A stretch of DNA of 19,429 nucleotides from contig QHUQ01000021.1 in assembly GCA_003221985.1 (NCBI GenBank), forward strand, positions 4,232 to 23,660, written 5' to 3'. The notes under the pieces are model-generated. The model was not told where the DNA came from. It searched no databases and worked only from the letters and a program-made list of their open reading frames with translations. The position numbers and the translations under genes were made by a program. Positions 7,977-16,065 of the stretch are shown in pieces. How positions within the stretch are numbered: position 1 is the first letter of the stretch; every line of letters starts with the position of its first letter. This DNA comes from Gemmatimonadota bacterium. Its GTDB lineage: Bacteria > Gemmatimonadota > Gemmatimonadetes > Gemmatimonadales > GWC2-71-9.

Positions 7977-8966
7977 ATGACGTCCACTCGCTTGCTCGCT
8001 CTCGCCGCGCTGCTCGGCGCCGCCGTTCCGGGCGCCGCGCAGGTCCAGCTCAATGGTGCCGGGGCGACGTTCCCCAACATCATCTATTCGAACTGGATGC
8101 TGACCTACAATCAGGCGCATCCCGATGTGAAGCTGAACTACCAGTCGATCGGCTCGGGCGGCGGCATCCGGCAATTCTCCGATGGCACCGTGGACTTCGG
8201 TGGCACCGATGCACCGATGACCGACTCCGCCATCGCCGCCATCACCGGCAACGTGCTGCACATCCCGACGGTGCTCGGCGCCGTCGTCGCCGCGTACACA
8301 TTGCCCGACGTCTCACAGCCGGTACGGCTCACCCCGGATGTGCTGGCGGACATCTTCCTGGGCAAGATCACGAAGTGGAATGATGCGCGCATCGCCAGCA
8401 TCAATCCCGGCGTGGCGCTGCCGAACCAGGACATCATCGTCGTGCACCGCTCCGATGGCTCGGGCACGTCGTTCGTCTGGACGGACTACCTCGCCAAGGT
8501 GAGCCCGGAATGGGCGCAGAAAGTCGGCAAGGGAACGTCGGTCAACTGGCCGGTGGGCCTCGGCGGACGCGGCAACGAGGGTGTTGCCGCCACGGTCCGC
8601 CAGACTCCTGGCGCAATCGGGTACATCGAGCTGGGCTATGCCTTGCTCAACAAGATGCCGTTCGCCGTGCTGCGTAATCAGTCCGGCAACTGGATCACGG
8701 CCTCGCTCGAGTCGGTGACGGCAGCTGCCGCCGGCGCAATGAAGGACATGGGACAGAACACCGACTTCCGCGTGTCGATCACCAACTCGCCCGGCGCACA
8801 GGCATACCCGGCTGCGAGCTTCACCTGGCTGCTCGTGCATAAGACATACGGCGATTCGGCCAAGGCAGGGGCGCTCGTCGCGTTCATATGGTGGGCCGAG
8901 ACAGAAGGCCAGGCTAAGGCGCCCGAGGTCGGCTATGCGCCGTTGCCCAGGGAGTTGCGTCCCTGA
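7977..8966 (+). CDS. pstS: Phosphate ABC transporter, periplasmic phosphate-binding protein
   Basis: 329 residues with a signal peptide (about 1-21, LLALAALLGAAVPGAA) and no lipobox Cys, so a soluble periplasmic protein. PstS motifs are in order: LNGAGATFP (T31 region), YQSIGSGGGIRQ (S60), VDFGGTDAPM (T77, D78) and VVHRSDGSGTS (R158, S159, S162-T164). These residues form the phosphate-binding pocket in the family. GGRGNEGVAATVRQTPGAIGYIELGYA is also typical, marking the second lobe. It captures inorganic phosphate and delivers it to PstCA. GGAG (7962-7965) lies 11 nt before ATG. It is probably co-transcribed with the porin, and is separated from pstC by 139 bp that contain a second regulatory site. 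This extra promoter could adjust the ratio of binding protein to transporter. Confidence 0.95.
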   Translation: MTSTRLLALAALLGAAVPGAAQVQLNGAGATFPNIIYSNWMLTYNQAHPDVKLNYQSIGSGGGIRQFSDGTVDFGGTDAPMTDSAIAAITGNVLHIPTVLGAVVAAYTLPDVSQPVRLTPDVLADIFLGKITKWNDARIASINPGVALPNQDIIVVHRSDGSGTSFVWTDYLAKVSPEWAQKVGKGTSVNWPVGLGGRGNEGVAATVRQTPGAIGYIELGYALLNKMPFAVLRNQSGNWITASLESVTAAAAGAMKDMGQNTDFRVSITNSPGAQAYPAASFTWLLVHKTYGDSAKAGALVAFIWWAETEGQAKAPEVGYAPLPRELRP

Positions 8967-8969
8967 GTC

Positions 8970-9009
8970 CAGGCCCGCCTGAAGAGCGTCACCGCCAACG
9001 GGCGGCCTG
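8970..9009 (+). other. Stem-loop after pstS
   Basis: CAGGCC (8970-8975) can pair with GGCCTG (9004-9009). Alternatively CCGCC (8992-8996) and GGCGG (9001-9005) form a tight 5-bp hairpin with an AACG loop. It starts 3 nt after the pstS stop and has no T tract. It may be a processing or 3'-end stabilising structure that lowers read-through into pstC; this is only a fold seen by eye. Confidence 0.3.
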
Positions 9010-9041
9010 TCTGGAGGGGCACCGCAGAGTAGCGATTCGCA

Positions 9042-9070
9042 GTGACAATCCCGTTACACCGCCGTGACAG
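9042..9070 (+). promoter_or_regulatory. Triple Pho-box-like direct repeat upstream of pstC
   Basis: GTGACA at 9042, GTTACA at 9053 and GTGACA at 9064 are three hexamers spaced at exactly 11 bp, one helical turn. Tandem PhoB/PhoP dimers bind repeats with this phasing. The units resemble Bacillus PhoP (TTNACA) and actinobacterial PHO-box half-sites, and GTGACAG is the reverse complement of the E. coli CTGTCAC half-site. A 13-bp palindrome (CAGGGA-G-TCCCTG, 9068-9080) overlaps the third unit. The -10 is uncertain: TAGGTT at 9090-9095 is the best candidate but sits rather far downstream. Confidence 0.6.
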
Positions 9071-9082
9071 GGAGTCCCTGAG

Positions 9083-9103
9083 CCGCCGGTAGGTTTCCGG
9101 CGG
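9083..9103 (+). promoter_or_regulatory. Hairpin immediately before the pstC start codon
   Basis: CCGCCGG (9083-9089) and CCGGCGG (9097-9103) form a perfect 7-bp stem with loop TAGGTTT, ending 2 nt before the ATG at 9106. No Shine-Dalgarno sequence stands at normal spacing; the only AGG is in the loop. The structure would be expected to limit ribosome loading on pstC if it forms in the mRNA. Confidence 0.4.
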
Positions 9104-9105
9104 CC

Positions 9106-10035
9106 ATGGCTCTCTTTCGCAGCGACCGCATCTACCAACGCACGCTCACCGCGTTCGCGCTTTCCCTGCCGCTCCTGATCCTCGTCATTCTTGGCGTGCT
9201 GCTGGTCAGCGCACTGCCCGCCATAAAGGCATTCGGGCCGTCGTTCCTATGGACCTCGACGTTGGATCCGGTGGCCGAAGTCTACGGTGCGGCGCCGATG
9301 ATCTTCGGCACGCTCGCGTCGTCGCTGCTGGCATTGCTGATCGCGGTACCGCTGGCGCTCAGCGTCGCGATTTTTCTGACCGAGTTCTCGCCCCGCTGGC
9401 TGCGCCAGCCCGTGGCATTTCTGGTCGAGCTGCTCGCGGCGATTCCCAGCGTCGTGTACGGCACGTGGGGAATCTTTGTGCTCATTCCGTTCCTGCGGCA
9501 GCACGTCGTCCCGGTTCTCAAAGCGCTGTTCGGCTGGACGCCGTTTTTGCAGGGAGTGTTTTACGGCAATTCGCTGCTCGCCGGCGGCATCATCCTCGCA
9601 ATCATGATCGTGCCGTACATCGCCGCGGTGTCGCGCGAAGTGCTCCTCGCAGTTCCGACGGCGCAGCGTGAGGCGGCACTCGCGATGGGTGCCACACGCT
9701 GGGAAACGGTGCGCTCCGCGGTGCTGCCGTACGGACGGGCGGGCCTCATCGGCGCGATCATCCTCGGCCTCGGCCGGGCGCTGGGGGAGACGATGGCGGT
9801 CACAATGGTGATTGGTAACCGCCACGATATCGGAGTCTCGCTGCTGCAGCCCGCGTACACGATGGCCGCCGCGATCGCCAACGAGTTCAGCGAGGCGACC
9901 ACGAACATGTATCTGTCCGCGCTGTTCGAAGTGGGGCTGATCCTTTTCGTACTGACGGTGGTGGTCAACGCGGTGGCCCGCATTCTGATCTGGCGCGTCG
10001 CGCGCGGCGCGGCCGTGGGGAGTAAGGCCCTGTGA
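9106..10035 (+). CDS. pstC: Phosphate ABC transporter permease PstC
   Basis: 309 residues, about six transmembrane helices, the first at about 15-40. The binding-protein-dependent permease EAA loop is seen as REAALAMGATRWETVRSAVLP, followed by GLGRALGETMAVTMVIGN, a PstC hallmark. The short periplasmic stretch near SFLWTSTLDPVAEVYGAAPMIFGT is also typical. It forms the translocation channel with PstA and couples to PstB through the EAA loop. The ATG lies just behind a hairpin. The gene ends GTGA, overlapping the GTG start of pstA by 4 bp. Regulation is probably through the 11-bp-phased triple repeat upstream. Confidence 0.95.
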   Translation: MALFRSDRIYQRTLTAFALSLPLLILVILGVLLVSALPAIKAFGPSFLWTSTLDPVAEVYGAAPMIFGTLASSLLALLIAVPLALSVAIFLTEFSPRWLRQPVAFLVELLAAIPSVVYGTWGIFVLIPFLRQHVVPVLKALFGWTPFLQGVFYGNSLLAGGIILAIMIVPYIAAVSREVLLAVPTAQREAALAMGATRWETVRSAVLPYGRAGLIGAIILGLGRALGETMAVTMVIGNRHDIGVSLLQPAYTMAAAIANEFSEATTNMYLSALFEVGLILFVLTVVVNAVARILIWRVARGAAVGSKAL

Positions 10036-10880
10036 GCGGACGCACGCTGCGCCGCCACCTCACGAGCCGGCTGATGACCGTGCTGGTGATCATCCTCTCG
10101 TTCACGGCCGTCCTCGCCCTGGTGCTCATTCTCGGCAACCTGATCGCGAAGGGTGCCTCGTCGCTCGACTGGGCGTTCTTCACCAGGAGCCCGGTGCCCG
10201 CCGGACAATCGGGCGGCGGCGTCGCAAACGCCATTGTCGGAACCGTCATCGTGGTCGGCCTCGCGGCGCTGATCGGCGTGCCGGTCGGCGTCGGCGCCGG
10301 GATGTACCTCGCCGAGTATGGCGCCGGACGGCTGGGGTTCCTCGTGCGCTTCATCGCGGACGTACTGAACGGCACGCCGTCGATCGTGATCGGCATCGTG
10401 GGATGGACGTTCATCGTCAAGCCCAGCGGCCGCTTCTCGGCGTTGGCGGGCAGCGTCGCGCTGGCCATCCTCATGATCCCCATGCTGGCGCGCACGACGG
10501 AGGAAATGGTCCGCCTAGTGCCGCACTCGCTCAGGGAGGCCGCACTGGCGCTCGGCTATCCGCGCTGGCGCACCTCGCTCAAGATCGTGGCGCGCACCGC
10601 CCTGGCCGGAATCGTCACCGGATGTCTGGTCGGGATCGCGCGCGTGGCCGGTGAGACGGCCCCGCTGCTGTTCACCGCGCTCGGAAACCTCAATTTCACC
10701 GTCAACGCCAATCAACCGATGCAGACGCTGTCGCTGCAGATCTACGTGTACGCGACCGGCCCATTCGACGAGTGGCATCGCCTGGCCTGGGCGTCGGCGC
10801 TGGTGCTGATGGGGCTTGTCCTCGTGATCTCTCTGGCGGCCCGCTGGGTCACCCGGCAGCGCTATGGTAGCGTCCGCTAA
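10032..10880 (+). CDS. pstA: Phosphate ABC transporter permease PstA
   Basis: 282 residues beginning at GTG 10032, which overlaps the pstC stop. There are about six membrane helices; the first is at about 15-38 ([22 protein letters not shown]). PstA features include [26 protein letters not shown], the YLAEYG motif, and the EAA loop [23 protein letters not shown] followed by [18 protein letters not shown]. With PstC it forms the phosphate channel in the inner membrane. The stop codon lies 14 bp inside the next gene, giving a 17-bp overlap and tight translational coupling to the first pstB. Confidence 0.95.
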   Translation: MSGRTLRRHLTSRLMTVLVIILSFTAVLALVLILGNLIAKGASSLDWAFFTRSPVPAGQSGGGVANAIVGTVIVVGLAALIGVPVGVGAGMYLAEYGAGRLGFLVRFIADVLNGTPSIVIGIVGWTFIVKPSGRFSALAGSVALAILMIPMLARTTEEMVRLVPHSLREAALALGYPRWRTSLKIVARTALAGIVTGCLVGIARVAGETAPLLFTALGNLNFTVNANQPMQTLSLQIYVYATGPFDEWHRLAWASALVLMGLVLVISLAARWVTRQRYGSVR

Positions 10881-11640
10881 CACGCGGCTGCGGCTCGAGG
10901 CGGCGCACGTCACGGCGCTGTTCGGACAACAGCGCGCCGTACGCGACGTGTCGCTCTTGTTTCCGGCACATACGGTCACCGCCATCATCGGGCCGTCTGG
11001 CTGCGGCAAGTCCACCCTGCTCCGTTGCCTCAACCGGATGCACGAGCTGACCCCGGGCGCAACGGTCAGCGGCGAGGTGTTGCTCGACAACGTGAACATC
11101 TACGGCGGCGACGTGAACCCGGTCGAGCTGCGGCGCCGGATCGGCATGGTGTTCCAGCGGCCGACGCCATTTCCCACGATGTCGATCTACGACAACGTCG
11201 CGGCGGGACTCAAGGTCAACGGCGGGCGGCGCCGCGGCGAAATCGCTGACGCCGTCGAGCGCGCGCTGCGCCAGGCGGCGCTGTGGGACGAGGTGAGCGA
11301 CCGTCTTCGGACGAGCGCGCTGGCGTTGTCGGGCGGCCAACAACAGCGGCTTTGTATCGCGCGCGCCGTGGCGCCACGGCCGGAGATCCTGCTGCTCGAC
11401 GAGCCGACCGCGTCGCTCGATCCCGCCGGCACGCAGCGCATCGAGGAGCTGTGCCACGAGCTCAAACGGCTCTACACGATCGTGATCGTGACGCACAACA
11501 TGCAGCAGGCGGCGCGCGTCTCCGATTACACTGCGTTCATGTATCTCGGCAGCCTGATCGAGGTAGGACGCACAAACGACGTCTTCACGAAGCCGAAAGT
11601 GGAGCAGACGGAGGCGTATATCACCGGAAGGTTTGGATGA
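10864..11640 (+). CDS. pstB: Phosphate ABC transporter ATPase PstB, first paralog
   Basis: 258 residues. Walker [10 protein letters not shown] (43-51), Q-loop Q98 in MVFQRP, signature LSGGQ (155-159), Walker B ILLLDE (175-180) and switch H211 are intact, so the ATPase should be active. It differs from typical PstB at two spots: [12 protein letters not shown] in place of PNPFP, and [11 protein letters not shown] in place of the usual EPTSALDPIST. It may thus be the more divergent of the two copies. It hydrolyses ATP to drive PstCA. The C-terminal codons for ITGRFG contain GGAAGG (11626-11631), which is the ribosome site for the next gene, whose ATG overlaps the stop (ATGA). The two PstB proteins could form a heterodimer or alternate; neither can be decided from sequence. 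Confidence 0.93.
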   Translation: MVASANTRLRLEAAHVTALFGQQRAVRDVSLLFPAHTVTAIIGPSGCGKSTLLRCLNRMHELTPGATVSGEVLLDNVNIYGGDVNPVELRRRIGMVFQRPTPFPTMSIYDNVAAGLKVNGGRRRGEIADAVERALRQAALWDEVSDRLRTSALALSGGQQQRLCIARAVAPRPEILLLDEPTASLDPAGTQRIEELCHELKRLYTIVIVTHNMQQAARVSDYTAFMYLGSLIEVGRTNDVFTKPKVEQTEAYITGRFG

Positions 11641-12476
11641 GTGCGACGACGGCGGATCGGCGGTTTGGCGGTTCGGCGGATCGAAAGCCGGCTATCGAGC
11701 CGCCCAACCGCTCAACCGCCCAACCGCCCGTACTCGAATCCCGCGCCTACAACTTCTGGTACGGGCTAAACCACGCGCTCCACGACATCTCGATCGCGAT
11801 CCCCCGCAACGCGATCACGGCGCTGATCGGCCCGTCGGGATGCGGCAAGACGACGTTTCTGCGGTCCATCAACCGGCTGCACGATCTCACGCCCGGGGCG
11901 CGACACGGCGGCGATATCCTGCTCGACGGCGGGTCGATCTTCGCGCGGGGGACCGACGTGGTCGCGCTGCGGCAGCGGATCGGCATGGTCTTCCAGCGCC
12001 CCAATCCGTTTCCCAAGCCGGTCTACGACAACGTGGCCTACGGGCCGCGCCTCAACGCGCTGGCGCATCCGCGCGAGCTGCCGGACCGCGTGGAACGCGC
12101 GCTGCGGCAGGCGGCGTTGTGGGACGAGGTGAAGGACCGGCTGCGCGAGCCGGGCACGGCGCTCTCCGGCGGGCAGCAGCAGCGGCTCTGCATCGCGCGC
12201 GCGCTCGCCAACGAGCCGGAGTTGCTGCTGATGGACGAGCCGTGCTCCGCCCTCGACCCGATCGCGACCCAACGCATCGAGGAGCTGCTGGTCGAGCTGA
12301 AGCGGACGTACACAATCGTGATCGTCACGCATAACATGCAGCAGGCGGCGCGTGTGTCGGATTACACGGGATTCTTTTACGTGGGCGAGCTGCTGGAGTT
12401 CGGAATGACGCAGCAGGTCTTCACTCGCCCTGCCGATGAACGGACAGAAGCTTACATCACGGGAAGGTTCGGATGA
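11637..12476 (+). CDS. pstB: Phosphate ABC transporter ATPase PstB, second paralog with repeat-encoded N-terminus
   Basis: 279 residues. Walker [10 protein letters not shown] (65-73), [35 protein letters not shown], Walker [14 protein letters not shown] and the switch His in VTHNM are present. It is closer to canonical PstB than the upstream copy. Residues about 6-31, before the core begins at [12 protein letters not shown], are encoded by an inverted octamer repeat (11651-11729) and read [20 protein letters not shown]: low complexity and unlike any PstB leader. No ATG, GTG or TTG occurs in frame between 11637 and the core, so the segment must be translated. GGAAGG stands 5 nt before the start. 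The 3' end (ITGRFG, GGGAAGG 12461-12467, ATGA) copies the junction design of the first pstB and starts phoU. Confidence 0.93.
   Translation: MSATTADRRFGGSADRKPAIEPPNRSTAQPPVLESRAYNFWYGLNHALHDISIAIPRNAITALIGPSGCGKTTFLRSINRLHDLTPGARHGGDILLDGGSIFARGTDVVALRQRIGMVFQRPNPFPKPVYDNVAYGPRLNALAHPRELPDRVERALRQAALWDEVKDRLREPGTALSGGQQQRLCIARALANEPELLLMDEPCSALDPIATQRIEELLVELKRTYTIVIVTHNMQQAARVSDYTGFFYVGELLEFGMTQQVFTRPADERTEAYITGRFG
11651..11729. repeat. Octamer inverted repeat, copy A (inside pstB2)
   Basis: Four head-to-tail 8-bp units (GGCGGATC, GGCGGTTT, GGCGGTTC, GGCGGATC; 11651-11682), a 15-bp centre with GCCGGC, then four inverted units (AGCCGCCC, AACCGCTC, AACCGCCC, AACCGCCC; 11698-11729). The arms can form a long imperfect GC-rich hairpin in DNA or mRNA. 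The same unit recurs at 13987-14040. The total of 79 bp is not a multiple of 3, yet no stop occurs in the pstB2 frame. Confidence 0.85.
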
Positions 12477-13150
12477 ACGCACAAGCGACGAGCCACAGGC
12501 ATTTCCACGACGAGCTCTCCGAGCTCAAGGTCGCGCTCCTCAACATGTCGGGTGAAGCGCAGGCCGCGCTCGCCGCCGCCGTCGACGCCGTGCTGCAACG
12601 CGACGGCGACAAGGCGCGCGACGTGATCGCGGGGGATCGTGAGATCGACCAGCTCGAGCTCGACGTCGAGGAAACGGTCATCCGCCTGCTGGCGACCCAG
12701 CAGCCGATGGCGCGCGACCTGCGCTTCCTCACGGCGGCGATGAAGATCTCCAACGACCTCGAGCGCGTGGGGGATCACGCCGTCAACATCGCGCAATCCG
12801 CCGAGCGCCTGCTCGCCAGCCGGCCCATCGTGCCGGAGCCGGAGCTGCTGGAGATGGCGCGTCAGGCACGCACCATGCTGGCCGACGCGCTGGACGCGTT
12901 CGTACGCGGCGACGCGCAGGCCGGCCGGGCGATCTGCCGCCGCGACGACAGCGTGGACGCGCTGCACGCATCGATGTTCCGGATCCTGCTGACGCACATG
13001 ATGGAAGACCCGCACATCATCGGCACCGCGATGGAGCTATTCCTGGTGAGCCGGAACCTGGAGCGAGTGGCGGACCTGGCGACGAATATCGCGGAAGACG
13101 TCGTCTTCCTCGTCGAGGGGAAGTCGATTAAACACCACGCGGAAGGATAG
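12473..13150 (+). CDS. phoU: Phosphate transport / Pho signalling regulator PhoU
   Basis: 225 residues, all-helical, with the two PhoU three-helix bundles. Conserved stretches: FHDELSELK at the N-terminus, [54 protein letters not shown] (about 56-106) and the second bundle with [24 protein letters not shown] (about 191-214). The E/DxxxD metal-binding helices are intact. PhoU links the Pst transporter to PhoR and keeps the Pho response off when phosphate is plentiful; it is needed for phosphate tolerance in many bacteria. The ATG overlaps the second pstB stop by 4 bp with GGGAAGG 5 nt upstream. It is the last gene of the pst operon; a heptamer inverted repeat begins at the last base of its stop codon. 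Confidence 0.95.
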   Translation: MNAQATSHRHFHDELSELKVALLNMSGEAQAALAAAVDAVLQRDGDKARDVIAGDREIDQLELDVEETVIRLLATQQPMARDLRFLTAAMKISNDLERVGDHAVNIAQSAERLLASRPIVPEPELLEMARQARTMLADALDAFVRGDAQAGRAICRRDDSVDALHASMFRILLTHMMEDPHIIGTAMELFLVSRNLERVADLATNIAEDVVFLVEGKSIKHHAEG

Positions 13151-13212
13151 GAGTCTGGATCTAGGAGTCTGGAGTCGGAATTCCTGGATCCCGGCTCCTG
13201 ACTCCAGAATCC
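13150..13212. repeat. Heptamer inverted repeat between phoU and rhomboid stops
   Basis: Nine in-phase 7-bp units: GGAGTCT, GGATCTA, GGAGTCT, GGAGTCG, a central GAATTCC, then TGGATCC, CGGCTCC, TGACTCC, AGAATCC, the last four being GGANYCN in inverted orientation. The best stem is CTGGAGTC (13169-13176) with GACTCCAG (13200-13207), extended by AGGA/TCCT. It runs from the last base of the phoU stop to the base before the rhomboid stop, and could serve as a bidirectional terminator, though no T tract follows. Confidence 0.8.
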
Positions 13213-13974
13213 TCAATAGGTCCGGTAGCGGTAATACGACTCGGGCTGCGTCGGGCGGCGGCGCAGCACCTCCTCCGAGGCGAACAGCCGCACCAGCAGT
13301 ATTCCCGCGATAAAGCCGCCGATGTGCGCGAAGAACGCAACGCCGCCCTTCTCGACGTCGCTGAGACTTCCGAGACCGCTCAAGAGCTGAAGCACGATCC
13401 AGTAACCGAGCATCACCCAGGCGGGCAGCGCCACGGTCGTGATGTAGATCGGCAGAATGATCAGGGTGTGGACGCGCACCCGCGGATACAACAGGAGATA
13501 AGCGCCCAGGACGCCGCTGATGGCTCCGGACGCGCCGATCATCGGGACGAGGGAATGGGGGCTGACGAAGGTCTGCGTCGCGGCGGCGGCGATGCCACAG
13601 AGCAGGTAGAAGATCAGGAATTTCCCGTGCCCCATCACGTCTTCGATGTTGTTCCCGAACACCCACAGGAACACCATGTTGCCGATCAGGTGCAGCCAGC
13701 CGCCGTGCATGAACATCGACGTAAGCACGGTCCAATACTGCGGCGCCGCGTCGACCAGGCAGTACATCCCGGGACCGAGCGCAACGCCGCTGCCGGGCTT
13801 GGCGTTTCGCAGGATTTCCGCAGGAATGAGGCCGAGGTCGCAGACCGAGCGCGCGAGTGGCCCCTGCGCCCCCGCGCCCTGTAAAAGAATGAACGCGAGC
13901 ACATTGGCGATGATGATGGCGACGGTGATGACGGCAGGTCGTTCAGTGGGGTTTTCGTCCCGGAAGGGAAACAT
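13213..13974 (-). CDS. Rhomboid family intramembrane serine protease
   Basis: 253 residues, about six transmembrane helices. Rhomboid signatures: TSMFMHGGWLHLIGNMVFLWVFG (N99, loop-1 region), catalytic S149 in IGASGAISGVLGAY and catalytic H217 in AHIGGFIAG. The family cleaves single-pass membrane proteins within the bilayer through a Ser-His dyad. A hydrophilic start MFPFRDENPTERP is typical of the bacterial clade with this length, as is the short Tyr-rich tail (SYYRYRTY). No Shine-Dalgarno sequence is obvious before ATG 13974. It converges on phoU and diverges from dnaK with 154 bp between. Substrates cannot be inferred. It belongs to the protein-quality section of the window rather than to the phosphate operon. 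Confidence 0.9.
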   Translation of the reverse strand: MFPFRDENPTERPAVITVAIIIANVLAFILLQGAGAQGPLARSVCDLGLIPAEILRNAKPGSGVALGPGMYCLVDAAPQYWTVLTSMFMHGGWLHLIGNMVFLWVFGNNIEDVMGHGKFLIFYLLCGIAAAATQTFVSPHSLVPMIGASGAISGVLGAYLLLYPRVRVHTLIILPIYITTVALPAWVMLGYWIVLQLLSGLGSLSDVEKGGVAFFAHIGGFIAGILLVRLFASEEVLRRRPTQPESYYRYRTY

Positions 13975-13986
13975 GGGTCGGAATCT

Positions 13987-14040
13987 AGACGGTTAGGTGG
14001 TTGTGCGGTTAGAATGCTGAGTCGAACCGCCGAACCGCCT
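13987..14040. repeat. Octamer inverted repeat, copy B (rhomboid-dnaK intergenic)
   Basis: Three forward units with CGGTT/TGGTT cores (AGACGGTT, AGGTGGTT, GTGCGGTT; 13987-14010), a 14-bp spacer, then AACCGCCG and AACCGCCT (14025-14040). The 8-bp period and GGTT/AACC core match the repeat inside the second pstB, but the left arm is more decayed. It lies between the divergent starts of rhomboid and dnaK. A T-rich stretch (14043-14060) follows. Confidence 0.7.
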
Positions 14041-14128
14041 GCCTTTTTGGCATTTTAATTCGGCACGATGCTTGCCTTCTGCGACCGAGGGCATCAGGTC
14101 GGCATCAAATCCCTATCAGGAGCTGAGA

Positions 14129-16054
<1,926 letters not shown>

Positions 16055-16065
16055 AGGGGGGACGG

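Noticed and set aside
11283..11636. Open frame extending the second pstB upstream through the first pstB
   Set aside because: It overlaps the highly conserved ATPase core of the first paralog in another frame; ATG 11637 has a ribosome site and a 4-bp coupling overlap.
11651..11729. Regular repeats considered as a CRISPR array
   Set aside because: Units are 8 bp with no unique spacers and form inverted arms; no cas gene is nearby.
11637..11732. A sequencing or assembly error creating the odd PstB N-terminus
   Set aside because: The repeat has ordered units, an intact frame and a second copy of the same unit type at 13987-14040, so a real element is more likely, although relatives were not compared.
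13975..14128. Possible CIRCE heat-shock operator before dnaK
   Set aside because: No TTAGCACTC/GAGTGCTAA pair or close variant was found; the inverted structure there is the octamer repeat.
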